DNA from: Blastomussa wellsi | Taxonomy: Eukaryota > Cnidaria > Anthozoa > Scleractinia > Plerogyridae | NCBI GenBank assembly: GCA_947652115.1 | Contig: OX393566.1 | Span: 15,795,315-15,859,314 of the forward strand | Direction: 5' to 3' | Length of the DNA stretch: 64,000 nt | Part shown: positions 1 through 13,054 of the stretch, one piece after another | How the letters are laid out: every line of letters starts with the position of its first letter | Position numbering within the stretch: the stretch's first letter is position 1 | Translations under genes and position numbers: made by a program | The notes under the pieces: model-generated | Database searches by the model: none | What the model saw: only the letters and a program-made list of their open reading frames with translations | Told to the model about the DNA's origin: nothing

Positions 1-620
1 TGCTGTATCACATGGTCCAGGAAAGGGTAGTAGTAATTCAATGGTTAACAAAGAGCTATAGAATAAGGTGTACGAGTCTCAGTTAAAACTCGCTTGCAAT
101 TCAAAACAATAATGAAAATTCTTACCTGTAGAAGTCAGAAATGGATGCAGTGGGGGCATTTGATCTATGCATCTGCTGTACTGCACTTCTCATCTTTGTC
201 AGTGAAATTTCGATTGTCCACAACCTTCGCAGCTCTTATATACAGTTTCCTGGATGTCTAGTCAGTTCTTAGACTGGCTGGATTGGAGACCAGACATCCT
301 GCTTCTGTGTGGGTATTCACTAGCTCACATGTTGTAGTCTAGAGGGGAGCAGAAACAAGTCTTGTATACCCCAAGTCATGGTGTGTCAGAACAGCTAAAA
401 TAATAAATTCAAACTGCTCCATTCCATACAAGAAGCCTGAGGCATCATGTGATGACTTCTGTGCGTGCTTTCACCTGCACGATAATTATTTGTCTCCCAA
501 TACTAATACAATCATTACTAATTGGTTCACATCATTTATCCTTTCACTTCTTAGTGAATTAAAAGTGAAGCCCATAATTCCAGCTCAATAGACTGGATTC
601 ACATAAGTTTAGTTGATTTA
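1..620. other. No gene recognised
   Basis: AT-rich sequence without a convincing reading frame, RNA gene or terminal repeat. It may be the 3' flank of the decayed hAT copy that follows. Confidence 0.4.
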
Positions 621-2250
621 GTTTTTGAGACAACTAATCATCATCCATATCAAACTCAAAGTCTGAATCAATATCAGATTTAACATCTCCTATATCCACG
701 GCATTGAGTAAGTCATGACGCAATTCAGCATTGCTGGCAACTGCCTTAGCTACAACCTGGACTTGAGCATTGAGTTCAGTTTCCACAGATACTTCACCAT
801 CTTCTTGGGCTTTCCGTCTGCATCAGGGCAAGAAGGTTTTGCAAGATGCTTGAAACACTTTGGCCATTTGAAAGCCACCTTGTCCAGCAAACATTCTGTA
901 TCTTCACTGCCAGAGCCTTGGACAGCTTTTTCTGTTTTGCAAGTCATCATTGGCATCAGCCAGCTTTATTTTCTGAAGTGACACACAGACCTTCACAAAT
1001 GCTGAACAATGTTTGGGTATTCCAGCCACTTCCACAACTGACGAAGGGTAACTTTGATGGTCTGGACATACTTCACAGTGTCATTAGCATCACTGTATGA
1101 CAAGGCAAGCCTGTGGTTAATGCAGTGACTGCACATCATGATGCTACACACTTACTGAAGTCTGGCACCAACACCATTATTTTTGCCAGTCATGACATTA
1201 GCACCATCTGAACCAAAACCACAAACTAAACCAAGGTTTAGACCAGAGACTTTCAGCTCCTCAGTGGCGATCCTTGTAAGAGTCTTGGAATCTGCTGATT
1301 CTGATATCTCAACAACATCTTTCACCTCAAGAAAATCAAAATGTGTCTTCACGTCCTCATCAACATAACCAACATAGATCAACAGCTGCTCTAGGGTAGC
1401 ACAATCCATCACCTTGTCAAGTAAGATACTAAACCACTTGGCATCCTTGACCCTTTGAATTAGTTTCTACTTGATAGGCTGACCAAGGAGGAGGTACATC
1501 TCTTGTTGACTTCACTCTCGCATTTTGGTACCAATGTGCTTTTCCAACTCAATCAGTTTCTTGTTGGCCACTTCTTTTCCAAGCAAATAATGGGTCAGGA
1601 ACGTGTTGTAGGTTACTTTATCAGCCAACTAGTGAGCCACTTTATACTGGTTAGCCAAGGAAGAATTCCTTCTCTCCAACTCACAAATTACTGTTGACAT
1701 GTGTCACTGGCTCTTGCATGGTCACTGAAAGTGCTGCGCTTGTAGGTGGTGGATGGTGGTTCAACTTGTTTTTGGTATTATGAACACAGCACAGTAGGCA
1801 GAACATCCCTTCCCCTTCACAGTATACCAACCACCACATGCTTAGAATTAAAAACCAAAAAATGGACATTGTAGTTATTGTAAAAAGAACTGAACTTATA
1901 ATAGAAAACATTTTTACCACAAAATGTTTTTATGTTGACAAATCGTATACAGTATTTTTTCTGTCAGTGAGCCGTGAGTGTTTGGACATATCCACTCCCT
2001 TACTTTTCCCTTGTGTTGTATTTTTTTTCTGGCATTGAATTCTGGCCTTTTCACCTTTAGATACATCTGAGTATTTGCCGCAACAGATGTAAAAGCTATC
2101 TGACTGCTTCTTTTCCATGGCATCTGAAAATGCTCTTCTAACGGAGCAATTGCTTCTGGAGATGGTAACATGTCCGGCATTGGATGTGTGCTTGCTTCAA
2201 GAAAAATTGGACTTTGCCTCTGCCAGCACTGCAGGAACATTGTATGCATT
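621..2250 (-). pseudogene. Decayed hAT transposase, KIAA1586/DUF4371-like
   Basis: Minus-strand reading, with several frame changes and stops, gives blocks typical of the hAT-derived KIAA1586/C17orf113 family. The clearest block lies at 1152-1412. It has an RNase H-like segment with FGSDGANVMTGKNNGVGARLQ-type residues, preceded by a stretch ending in LLDKVMDCATLEQLLIYVGY. Upstream (1500-1700) an ELEKHIG-containing segment is recognisable; downstream (750-956) is a lysine-rich WPKCFKHLAK segment. In the family the GSDGA aspartate belongs to the catalytic triad. No intact frame longer than about 90 codons survives, so this is a dead copy. No terminal inverted repeats were found, so the element limits are unknown. 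Confidence 0.6.
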
Positions 2251-3492
2251 GCTGTGCAGAGGTAGTTGCATTATCAAGAGAGAGTAGCTGAGGACTTGAT
2301 GAAGCTAAAATGATATGATTTGGAGATGGGAAAAACAGATAGCATTAATTACAAAAATAAAGTTTGTTTATAAATTGCAAGCTGTCAAATCAAAGTTGTT
2401 TGTTCTCCTTCTTTAACTGTACTTGATTAATTTGAATTCTTTCGCCAGGCGCGAAAACCAAAACTAGATGCAAAGAGACTGGGCCTGACTTTCAACATGG
2501 CCGCCATTTCTTGGTGGTGTGTTTACTCCTCAGCGACAAGGAATAAAATGTAAACTTGTGATTATCTACCTTCGCTTTTGTAGAATGTTGTGTTTCTAAA
2601 CCTGTATGAGTTGTCACATTCTTGGAAACCAACTCGGGATGAAGTTATCTCCAACAAACCTACTACTTTAACATTGCGTGATCGAACAGCTCATGGTAAT
2701 GTCTGCAGACTTTAACCTGCTTTAAATAAACATACCGATTTCTGTTCCTTGGGAAAAAGAAACTTGTTATTTTTCCTCTCTTTCCATCTTTTTGATTTTC
2801 CATGGACTTTCGCTTTAACATCTCCTAAAGACTTAATGTAAATTTTCTCATAATCGTAATGTCAAGTTTTTACATCCTTGTGCTCTTTCAGAAGATGAAC
2901 TGATACGATGTAAATGGTGAAATATTTCAACAGAATCGCGGCAAAAGTTGACATTTAATTGACAGCTTCCGGCCAATGCACTTTGAAACAATTATTTTCA
3001 GTATGCATGTCTGCCGACGAGTAAGTAAAATAACATTTCACTTGTTATCTTTTTGAAGGGTACTGGATTAAGCTATTGTTTACTGTTTCCTTCAAAAGTG
3101 TACTGTTTTTGGTACTTGAGATTTTTAGCTGAAATCGCGCAATGTGTGAAATTAGTTTACTAAAAATGGGGCTGTGCATTTGTCTAACAAAAGTAGCTGG
3201 CACTTGATGCAAGAGTAGCCGGCAAAAACACGGGCTGCCGGCGCTTCTGGAAAACGCTAGTAGGGCATGAGACTTTTACTGAAAGCCATAGTCAATATAC
3301 ATTGAAATCCACAGAATAACCTGTTACACTTTATGACAATCACCTTTGTTAGGAAAAATTATAAAGCTGAAATCCTGTATGTTAACAAAACACTGCTGAT
3401 GGATCCCGCATATTACACAACATGGTGCACACACCACATTTGATTCACTAACCCAAAAAAGCCTTAGTGGGTAACTCCATCAAATATCTGGG
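2251..3492. other. No gene recognised
   Basis: About 1.2 kb without a supported gene. A CpG-containing stretch near 2,445-2,530 with ATGGCCGCC could be an old promoter or first-exon region, but no spliced continuation is visible. Confidence 0.35.
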
Positions 3493-3660
3493 AATAGACC
3501 AATTCCGATATATTAAAATTCTAACGTGGCGCTGAGGCTCAGGGGAATAAAACAAAAGAAATTATTTATTCAACCCTAAGCCTCGATGCAGAATCTTTTG
3601 TTTTATTCCCCCAAGCCTTGGTGACATGTTAGAATATTAATATATCAGAATTGGTCTATT
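3493..3660. repeat. Foldback MITE-like repeat
   Basis: The left arm starts AATAGACCAATTCCGATATA and the right arm ends with its near-perfect reverse complement, TATATCAGAATTGGTCTATT. The two ~75-base arms pair over most of their length with a short AT-rich loop, and both contain the GGAATAAAACAAAAG block. This is the structure of a short non-autonomous DNA transposon. No clear target duplication was seen. Confidence 0.75.
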
Positions 3661-3859
3661 TTTAACTATATTTATGGCCCTTTCCACGTGGATTCTTCAG
3701 CTGGCAATTCTTTGTGTGGCAATCACATCTTCTGGAGACAACAGATCATACATTCCCAGAAAAGGACTGATGTTTAATGCGATGCTAAGGGGAAGAATGT
3801 CTCCATTAGTGAACCCTTTATTTCATTTCACCATTTCTACTGGGCATAGTTGCCCAGAG

Positions 3860-5125
3860 GGATGAAGCACGAACAGGACTCAAGGTCCTATGTGGGGGTG
3901 CCCCACTCTACCCTACTCCTTATCAGAGTCCATCTGAAAAGGGAAGGTTCAACAAGCCACTTCGTTCTACCATTTTCCTGTCTGATATGCTCCATGTGTG
4001 TAGTTGCCCGATAAATGTAAGAAACCCCTTAGGTGCAATTCCTACCAATGCATGCAAGGTGGTGTGGTGCTTGCATGAGCTAAACAAGTCACTATTCAAC
4101 AGAAGGCTACTAGGCATTTGCATTGCACCTCTGTACAGTCAATAATGACCCTTGTGTTTAGGTACTTTTCCTCAAAATCCTGAGGCATTGTCTCGTTTGC
4201 TAGTTCCCTGGATGGCCAAATGTTTATATGGCCAAGTTGCAAGCACATACAGTTTATCCAGGAAATGAAAATTCCAATGGCAGTTGGCTGAGAAACATTA
4301 AATAGATGAGCCTAATGCAAGTCGGCAAAAGCTTGCCTTAGCCTACACAATGTAAAAAAATTTGTCTCCAGGCTTTAATGACCTTGGTCTCCCTTGTTTT
4401 ATTGGTTTAGCACTACCAGCAACATCTTTCCCATACAACCAGTAATTGATGTTTTTCCTCTTGCACCTGGGTCCACATAGTTGGACTATCATTGTCTGAT
4501 AGTTAGGAAATTTGGTGTAAAATGTTATCAGAGATGTTTTTGAATGTAAACAACTGTTCCTTGAAATTCTCATATTTCTGTTGCAACTCGGGAACTTGTC
4601 GTTTTAGTTTAAAAACCATTCCCTCCAGTTTTTCATTTTTCACAAGGGTTGTAGATACATGTAGCTCTTCCTGAAGCTTTGGATGTCAATAATAGAGTTG
4701 GGCTCTCTCTCCAGTGTTCCTATTTCCACCATATTTGTTGCTGATTAATCCATACATGAGACCTAGCTACTTTTGGTCATCGAATGTGTAGCCTCGCTAA
4801 ATTCTGCTACTAAATTATTTGCCAGTTGTTGCCATAAAGTATGGAGTCAGAGGAGGTTGCTTGTGAGGTGAATTTCGCTTCCACGCAAAGATAGACAGCA
4901 CAGCTCCTGGTTTGGGGCTAACCCTGTTGTTGATGCTTTGCTTCAAATCATCAGGCTTAAAAGGCTGTGTGAAAACCCTTGTTCTATACTTAAAAGAAAA
5001 TTTTGGACCAAGATCTTTTTGATTAGCATGAACCCACTGTTTTCTGAGGGCATCATCATCTGGAAAATGAAGAAAAGAAATCTTTTTGCCTGTATCTTAA
5101 TCTCGGTTATTCTTCTTTTTGCATG
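3860..5125 (-). pseudogene. Decayed THAP / DDE_Tnp_4 transposase (IS4EU-like)
   Basis: Read on the minus strand with several stops and frame changes. The THAP C-terminal half is near 4,860-5,110, with QWVHANQKDLG and the LKPGAVPSIFxW-like motif as KPGAVLSIFAW. A coiled-coil segment follows (4,560-4,660). A SLKPGDKFF helix-turn-helix lead-in is at 4,343-4,400, and a DDE_Tnp_4 core piece at 3,923-4,123 contains KHHTTLHALVGIAPKG and SDRKMVERSGLL. The order THAP, coiled coil, HTH, DDE matches the better preserved copy at 52.6-54.1 kb. It is dead and has no visible termini. Confidence 0.7.
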
Positions 5126-5266
5126 GCTTTTAATGGAACTAAGAGGAATGAAGACAAAAAGGCAATGCCCCCAGTAATGCCATGAGACATTTTTCTTTAA
5201 CATTTCGGTCATTCATTTGGCACTGTAAAATTATTAGAGGTGTTGAGAGTTTTTATTTATTCAAGA

Positions 5267-5404
5267 AAATAAAGTAAACTGCAATAATTATTAAGTAACT
5301 TTAAGAATTTATTTGAACTTGTTGCAAACATCATCAAATAAAGTAAACTGCAATAATTATAAAGTAACTTCAAAAATTTATTTGCACTTGTTGCAAACAT
5401 CATT
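5267..5404. repeat. Tandem duplication, 69-bp unit x2
   Basis: Two adjacent copies beginning AAATAAAGTAAACTGCAATA, 69 bases apart, differing at a handful of positions. AT-rich, non-coding. Confidence 0.8.
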
Positions 5405-5792
5405 GTAGAAAAAGACATTCTTACATGCAGTGACTGTGGTTACAGGTATTTCTGGATAAGCCTATCAACAAATTCTTCCTGAAAATCACTGTCACCATCT
5501 ACTCCATAATCTCTTTCTACATCATCATCTTTGCAACCAATTATGTCAGCATCAAGAGCTTCCTCTGGATCTTCATCTACTGGCAGTACGACAGCTGAAG
5601 GCAGTGCTTATTCTGAATTAGATTGTGGGTTCACTTCTGTTTAGTGTGCCACCGGAGCTGAGGTTGCATGGGAGATGCTGCATTGGACTCGGATTCTGTA
5701 GCTATTCCTGCTACTGGACTTGCAATTGGGACTGCTCCATTTGAGGCAGTGTAGACAACAGTGTTGTCAGCAGCCACATTTACAACAGCTGC
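5405..5792 (-). other. Possible acidic exon remnant
   Basis: Minus strand about 5,450-5,640 reads as an acidic peptide (DEDPEEALDADIIGCKDDD and following) with an upstream stop. It may be a decayed exon of the THAP transposase copy to the left. It lies directly outside the Kolobok insertion. Confidence 0.3.
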
Positions 5793-5796
5793 TTAA

Positions 5797-5990
5797 AGTG
5801 TATATGACACGAAATTTTTTTTCTTTTTCTGGTAGTTCGATATGTGTAATAAACGGTTTGAGAGTTTAAAATCGTTGAAAATAATTCTAAACACATATTT
5901 TTCGTTCAAACTACGCGCTAATTTGGCTTGAAATTTGTCCCCTCGGGCGCGCGGCCAAAAGGTCACGTGAACTGTACCTGTGACGTCAGG
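5797..5990 (+). repeat. Kolobok left terminal inverted repeat
   Basis: Starts directly after TTAA. It matches the reverse complement of 13,055-13,224 at the outer 19 bases, at AATAAACGGTTTGAGAGTTTAAAAT, and at the TGACGTCAGGTTGTTTGA block. A ~30-base T-rich insert distinguishes this end. Confidence 0.8.
5981..5988. promoter_or_regulatory. CRE palindrome TGACGTCA upstream of transposase
   Basis: A full TGACGTCA lies 25 bases before the transposase ATG at 6013. The same palindrome occurs in the opposite terminal repeat at 13070-13077, upstream of the minus-strand gene. It is the canonical CREB/ATF site; regulation by such factors is inference. Confidence 0.5.
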
Positions 5991-6012
5991 TTGTTTGACT
6001 CTCATCGAGAAC

Positions 6013-9000
6013 ATGGCGGAAAAGAAGAGGCCAGTACGGAAAGGTGGACGTTATTGTGTGGCTGGGGCGCCCAACAATCGAAGCTGCACGAATACCAGCT
6101 ACACACCAGATATCTCGATGCACCAGTTTCCTGTGAATCCAACAGTGAGAGCCCAATGGGTGAAATTCGTGCAGCGGCACCGAGTTGATTTCGGCGAACC
6201 TGTTGCCCAACATGCCTCGTTGTGTTCGGCTCATTTTGAGCAAAGTTGTTACGAAAGCAGCTTGGCATTTTCGCTGGACGGTATGTCGCAGGTAAAAAGG
6301 AACAAAGTTCTTATCAAGGGCTCGGTTCCTACAAGACATGCAGTTCTACCAGAAGGTCCTGAAGTTCTGACAGATTGCAAAAGGCGACAGGTAAGTGATT
6401 TCTCGTGATTTCTCATTACGGCTGGTCGATCATTATATTTAGCATGTGTAACCGGAGCGATTTATTTACATCGCCCAACTTAACACCACTGCAAGGCAGC
6501 TCTTGTGTAGACTGTGTATATAAAACCAAATACCAAAATCAGAAGAAGCAAACTACGCGTCTAAGGAGAACAGTAAAGGAACAGAAAAAGGAGATAAGGG
6601 AGCTCAAAAGTGTGAGTGCTAAACAAAACCTATTTATGCTTTCTTGTAGCTTTGTATAATGGCGAAAAAATATTATCCACATTCAACTTGATTCATGTGT
6701 TCCTAGTCTCACTGACTCACTAGTACTAGTACTAGTACAGCACATATATTTTCTGTTTATTGTATGTGATATTATGCTGTTGCGAGCTGTAGCTTGAACA
6801 TTACTCTTTGAATCTGTATGAGTCATACGCCTGTAGTTGTTGTGATCAATGATTATCTCACCCTATAGTCAATGCTCTCGGAGTGGACACTCATAAGTGG
6901 ACAGCTCCACTTAGGGCTTCTTTGAGAAAACCCTGTTTGAACTCTAGCATCCTGAGGGTGTACACTAAGGGGAGTTTCAACTGTACATGCCATATTTAGC
7001 TTCAGTCAGTCATTCCTGGATAATTTAATTCTTTTTTATTGTTCATTATTATAGAAAGTAATTGAAACAGCATCTGAAGAGGAAAGCGATGTGCAGGAGG
7101 AAGTTGGGTCCAAAGATTTCTTCATCTGGTCAAGCACCGGGACTGATACAGATATGGCAACAGAGAATGATGGGGAATGGAAGTCACAGGCAGGAAGATC
7201 CACAGAAGCTGAAGGTACTGAGGATGATGAAGAGGAAGAGAATCTCTCAGAAGAAGGCATGGAAAAAGATATCAGGTGAGACTACTATTGTAGCTTTCAT
7301 TGAAATTATACCACTTGCAAGAGTGGATTGAGGCGTGTAGGGAGTTATGGGAAAGGACAAAGGGAAAAAATAGCACTTTGTCCCTTCCATAACTCCTCAT
7401 GTTCATCAGTCCACTCTCAAATCCAATCTTCCCTCACCCTCAAAACATATAAATAGCTACTGGGTACGAGTCTGAGTTTATTGTTTGTTGCAGTAAATAT
7501 TAATGTGACTTGATTATATTATTGAAAGGACTCAGGCATGCCTTTAATTTTGCAGAGTTGATCCAGATACCCCAGAATACGATGAACCCAAGTTCATTGT
7601 ATTTTACAGCATGCTGCTTCATCTTTTCACACTTTTCTGCTTCAAGTGTAAAGAAAGCAGTCCCACAGCAAGGATGAAGCAGGATGGCACCATGGTTACT
7701 GTAACACAGAGCTGTTCAAAATGTCATGATAACTACATCTGGAAATCCCAGCCTACTGTACTTGGAAAATATCCTGCTGGCAATATCTTGTTAAGCTTTG
7801 CAGTCTTGATGGCTGGGGCATCTATAAACAAGATATTGCTGGTTTTCCGCCACATGGGGCTCCATGTATATTCTGCCCGTACCTATTTTAGGCATCAGAA
7901 GTCATTCCTATTTCCAGTTGTTCTTCATCACCGGGAAACATACCAAGCCAACCTCATCAGCAAGATCAGGAAGTTAAAAAATGTTGCTTGGACTGGGGAT
8001 GGACGGTTCGATTCCATGGGGCACTCTGCCAAATATGGGGTTTACACAATGTTCTGCACCACAATCATGAAAATCGTCCACTTTGAATTAATTCAGGTAA
8101 GTCAAGTTTTGTTGATGAATAAATTGTATTGCTTTAGAGTATTAAATTACATGAACTTCATATTTCTGCAGCAATCAACTTGGAATCCATGGCTATGACT
8201 TGTGTGAAAATTGTGATACCTATTCCCATGTTTACGGTTTTATTTTCCAGGGTATTCTAACTTGTAGTACATTCCTACTTACTTGATTATTATTTATTAT
8301 TATTGGGAGTTATATTTTGTTTCAAACAAGATATGAAAGTTACAATTATAATTGTAGTGAGTAAACTTTCATTCCTTTATATTTCTCCTTTCATTACTCA
8401 GGCAAACGAAACTGGGGGCAGCCAACAGACTGAACTCGAGGGGGCAAAGAGATGTTTTTCCTATTTGCAGCGTCTTGGTCTGACAATTGCTATTTTTGTG
8501 TCTGACCGGCACAGGGGCATAGCAAAGTGGATAAGAGAGAACTGTGTCAATACCAGGCATTACTACGATATTTGGCATGTGGCAAGATCATTAGCTAAGA
8601 AGTTGTTGAGTTTAAGTAAAGAGAAAGGATGTGAAATAATCAAACATTGGATGAAAGGAATACGTAGGCATATCTACTGGTGTGCGACTTCAACGAAAGC
8701 TGGCTTTGAGTCTCTTATCATTGCCAAATGGAATTCATTTATGCGCCATGTCAGTAATAAACATGATAACCACCCAGATCCACTCTATCAACAGTGTCAT
8801 CATGGAGAACTTGAACCCAGAAAGTGGATAAGAGTTGGTGAGGAATTTTTGTTGTTGTTGTTGTTAACATACTGTATCGATACCATGGGTACACTTCTCT
8901 TCACTTGGCACGTACTAAAACCAGGAACACCGGAACAGCCCGGAACACCGAAACTCCGATACACCCCAGAACACTGGAGCACCACGGAACAGCCGGTAAA

Positions 9001-10924
9001 TCACCCTAACCAACCAATGAAAGCTAACCGCAAGGAAACTGGAGTGGAACTAACCGCAAGCAAACCGGTGTTCCGGTGTTCCGAGCTGTTCCGGTGTTCC
9101 TGGTTTTAGTACATGCCTCTTCACTCCTCCCCGTCATATTCCTTGTGTGGAGTTAACGACTTGATGATGACAATCATGGGCTCAAGTCTAACATTTTGAA
9201 TTGGGAAATGAGCTCATACATACTTTGCATCCCCAAATCTCAGCAATGTACAATGCAGTGTGTCATTTTAAAATTGTTTAATAACACTTTTGGTAGGCAC
9301 TGGAGCATATGACAAATTGAAATTGCTGTTGACAAAGAAGATGCTACTGAATGACATAAAGAAACTCTCACCAGATGCCCAGACAAGTTGCCTGGAAGGG
9401 TTCCATGCAACCCTAAACTACTGGCATCCTAAGTTGATTTGTTACTCTTGGCTAGGATCTTTTTGCAGGTATGTGTATGTTGTATTACAGTGATTCACAC
9501 CTAAATATACATGTCATATACTTTATTTTATCCTTTTCCTTGAAAATTGACACTCTGCAGATGTAACATTCCTTGAAGTTTTATGGCCAAAGTAATGTGA
9601 TGTATTGCAGTTTTAGCTCAAAACTGTCATTTTTGAAAATGAAAGGTTATGTGACTGTTAAATTTTACACACGATCTATTGACCAGACATCATGCAAGAT
9701 GTCTACAATGTATGCGACTACACCAGTCTTTTTATCATTTAATACATTCCCATTCCTTTAATTCCTTCCCTTGTTTCTTTCCTTTGTGATCCTTATAATA
9801 ACTTCCAACCATTATAGTATTATACATGTACATGATCTCATTTTCAGATTTTCATGTGTTTGCTCATCTAAAGTAAATTTTTCTAGGCACATATTGGCAA
9901 GCTTACATTTTAATGAAAACCTCCGAAGAGAAACCCAAACAGCAAGCGATGGAAAAGAATACATACGGGTGACTTATCTGAAATTTAAACTGGGAGAAGA
10001 GGTTGTTCGAGAGGTGGCATCCCCACCTAGCTATGGTAATTATTGACCATTATGATTTCAAAAGTATAGTCACTACACTGAACGAAGTATAGGAAATCTG
10101 ATGCAAATACTCTTTTGTTAATTGTGAGACAGATCACTCTTTGCCATAAGAACTACTGACCAGCATCTGGTATAAAGACACTCTGCTTCGCCTTGTTTCT
10201 TTATATGTTGCACATTTTTCAAACTACATCTACTTTTTATATGCATTGGGCTGTGATCTTTTCAGGTTATGTTGACACACTGAAGAATCTCCTCTTCACC
10301 CTGCCAAAGGCAGAAATGAAGAAAGTACATGAGAAGTATGAATCAAGGGTACCAGAACCCCTCAACCGGCAGTTCCCGGACAGAGTAAATAAAGAGGATG
10401 CTGTAAAGGTCTACCAGGCAAGGAAGGCAATGAAGAAAACATCACTATTTCCACCTGGTTAGTTTGTTTTGAATCTTCAAAGCTCATGAAGCTAAATGTG
10501 CAAATATGGTATAATGTTCAAAGTACCAACTGTCATGCAACCTTGTTCTCAGAGTCTATCTTCTTCCCACCCACTAGAGCGGGGGAAAGATAGACCTTGG
10601 GAACAAGGTTGGTATCATGTTAACGTACAATCTGATCATGTTAATGTACAATCTGATCATGTTAATGTACAATCCACAGAGGGTGTCTGCTACATGTTTT
10701 TTTCCATAGTAAAAGCATGCATGTGAAACAAAACAAACAACTGATTTAACACACCAACATAATTAAATAAATTTATTTATTTTACAGAAGCAGAGCAGAC
10801 TACACTACAGACGTCTAGCAGTGACAATACCCCAAGCAGCAGTCAACCCACTTCAAGACGACCTTATAATTGCTCGATATGCAATAAACCATTGCGTAGT
10901 CACAAAAGCCAATGCAAAAAATAA
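6013..10924 (+). CDS. Kolobok transposase (THAP), nine exons
   Basis: Proposed exons: 6013-6390, 6543-6611, 7055-7275, 7556-8096, 8402-8837, 9297-9468, 9887-10035, 10266-10457, 10788-10924. All introns are GT-AG, phases match throughout, and the sum is 765 codons including the stop. Exon 1 encodes a THAP zinc finger (C...C, HQFP, QWVKFVQRH, LCSAHF). Exon 2 is a basic coiled coil and exon 3 is acidic. Exons 4-5 hold CxxC pairs and the RNase H-like core with WTGDGRFDSMGHSAKYG and VSDRHRGIAKWI. The last exon ends in a CSICNKPLRSHKSQC zinc knuckle. The exon 2 acceptor (after ACCAAAATCAG) lacks a pyrimidine tract and is the weakest call; two other AGs nearby break the frame. The gene begins just inside the left terminal repeat. 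DNA cleavage/joining function is from family knowledge. Confidence 0.85.
8912..9112. repeat. Foldback repeat inside transposase intron 5
   Basis: The arms start GTACTAAAACCAGGAACACC and end GGTGTTCCTGGTTTTAGTAC, about 45 bases each with few mismatches. They are built of repeated GGAACACC/GGAACAG units. It lies just after the donor of exon 5, so it is spliced out. Confidence 0.8.
10538..10611. repeat. Short foldback repeat
   Basis: CAACCTTGTTC ... TCTATCTTCTTCCC pairs with GGGGGAAAGATAGA ... GAACAAGGTTG around a short loop. Hairpin-type non-autonomous repeat in intron 8. Confidence 0.7.
10616..10674. repeat. 21-bp tandem repeat, ~3 copies
   Basis: CATGTTAATGTACAATCTGAT repeated nearly exactly three times, intronic. 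Confidence 0.8.
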
Positions 10925-11773
10925 AGTGACCAAAATTTTGTCAAAGGGAGGTTTTCTGTATGGCACAATTAAAATTTTCCATGCCTGCATTGAACTGTAC
11001 TTTTCAACTTACAATATTTGCATTTGTACCCACAACAAGGTGAATTTTTAATTTACTAGTTAAATTAGTGTGCATGTAGAGCCTAAGCTGTTTCTGGTTC
11101 ACAGTTCATACATAGCCAAACAATAGAACAAGAAACAACCACCCATGTAAATCAATCTGAAAACTGTTGTTTTCTGAGACGCAAAACACTGCGTGTTATA
11201 TTAGCTATGTGAATAAAGCTGTACAATGTTTATGAATAATGGTACTGTAATAGGACGGCAGAAAACTACACCAAACAAGAACTGACGTGTGAGCTCACGT
11301 GACATAAGCACGAGAGCGAGTCCCAGTCTCCTATTTGTGACTGTGCAAACTACAGTGAGTGGAGTACAGTTTGGTCTGTAATCGTTAATCATGAGTATGA
11401 TACAGAATTAGATACAAAGTCCTGTTTACAAATTAAATCATAACTACAGTATAACAAATTTTGAGGAAAAAGAGTGCACACAAATGATGCATGCTGTCCA
11501 ATTATTACAGGCATGACACGTACACTGTCTCATTAGTGATCTTATCATACCAATAACAAAATTCTCATTTCTGATTGGTTTCCCGCGTGCCTATTTGTTA
11601 CGTTAGCACTCACATAGGTGTCCAATTACAGGTATCCAAATACAACTTCGAAATTACACAAATTACACCCTGAATTGTAATCGACTCGGTGTAATTACCA
11701 TTACAAATCAGAACTGCTTAAATAACCAATTGGATTCAATAATCATGTCATAGTTTTGATTATGTGAATTATG
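10925..11773. other. Intergenic space between convergent Kolobok genes
   Basis: AT-rich, no supported coding sequence. Presumably holds both 3' UTRs. Confidence 0.5.
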
Positions 11774-12970
11774 CTACTCTCCGTCCTGAGCAGCAGCAAA
11801 ACCTCTGGTATTTTGTGACAGGTATTTTGTTCTGATATTATGGTAAACACAGGCTGGAAGTGGTCTTCTGTTGTCCCAGCCCATGTAGCCACAAAGCCAT
11901 CGTGTGGTCCATCGATATGCAACAGCTCTAATGAACCTAGAGTAAAGGAATGAAAATATGTTATAAGCAGGTGTATAAGAATGCTCTATATTACTATACA
12001 GGACCCTGCCTCTCACCTCCCACGACACACACACACAAACACACACATGCAAGACAATTAAAAAATATTTATGTTCATGAATGGATAATGAACTGCAGAG
12101 CATTTCTCAAGCTTACGTTTTCCAACAAGCTACTTTACAGGCAATCTTAGTTCCTGTTTTATCGTAGATCAGTCAGTGCATCAGATAAAAGTCCAAGTAA
12201 ATGCAAAATCTAATTATAACTCGTTCAACATTTATTTATAGATTCATGTTTGATGCCCAGCAAAGTGATAATGCTAGTTTATACATGTATATTTTGACTA
12301 TACAGGACGGGAAAGTTAATTATTTGATATAGAACGATATCAGATTAGTGTACCATAGCGATATATAAAAAAAAACGTAAAAATGTACTCACTCGTTTTC
12401 TGACATTCCACCGCGGCGACGGTAAGTCCCACCATCCTGGTTTCTCAACAAGGGAGCCACTTGGAGAAGAACTGCGCGGTTCGTAATCGCATCGTAGTCC
12501 TCGTGTTGTGTTATACACTTTATCCGTTCGATGGAACCATCAAAAACCATCTTTGCAGATGAATTTGTTACCTCTCTGCAACATCGAAACTCGAGGGAAC
12601 CAACTAACGTCCCGGTATTACATCGCTCGCAGCGACACCTGAAGAAGACAGCAAAATTGTTGTCAAGCAAAGGTTTCTTATAGGTATATATCAAGGAATG
12701 TTATAGAACCAGTTTTACTAACCATGAATCTACGTCCACAGTTCTCTCGTATCTAGCCTCCAAAGTTGACGGAGTAAGTCCATCAACATCGGTTTCTTCT
12801 TCGCTCGAAACGCCAGTTTCTTCGTCGTTCTGGTCAGCAAGCGGCTCATCTTGATATGGAGCTATCACACTAGTGATAACTCCCCATTCCTCTTCAGAAC
12901 TGTCGCTTCTTCCACAATCCATACTTTCTGTAGAGTCAGACAACTCACTACTCTCGGAATCGCTGGACAT
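11774..12970 (-). CDS. P2X7 ballast-domain-like zinc protein, three exons
   Basis: Exons 12723-12970, 12393-12638 and 11774-11936 join with GT-AG junctions in matching phase to 219 codons including the stop. The N-terminal ~80 residues are Ser/Asp/Glu-rich and disordered. Then comes a cysteine-rich core: W-C-x-C-x-x-C ... F-R-C-C-R-E, followed by IKCITQHEDYDAITNRAVLLQVA, and a basic aromatic tail (AYRWTTRWLCGYMGWDNRRPLPACVYHNIR). This order of CxCxxC, CC, IxCIT, Y-R-x-x-x-W, G and R-x-x-x-P-x-C-V-x-x-x-I-R is that of the cytoplasmic C-terminal zinc-binding region of vertebrate P2X7 and of invertebrate proteins named P2X7-like. There is no channel domain. It lies inside Kolobok, convergent to the transposase; its role in transposition is unknown. 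Confidence 0.8.
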
Positions 12971-13054
12971 TTTGAAGCGTGTAACGATACAATGGAGCTA
13001 GTACTCACAGCGATTTACAAGGAAAACACTATAAATTGTTGACCTCGCCAACCA

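Noticed and set aside
6507..6611. Longer version of Kolobok exon 2 starting after TGCAAG or TGTGTAG
   Set aside because: Both acceptors give the wrong phase relative to exon 1; the in-frame acceptor at 6542 was used instead.
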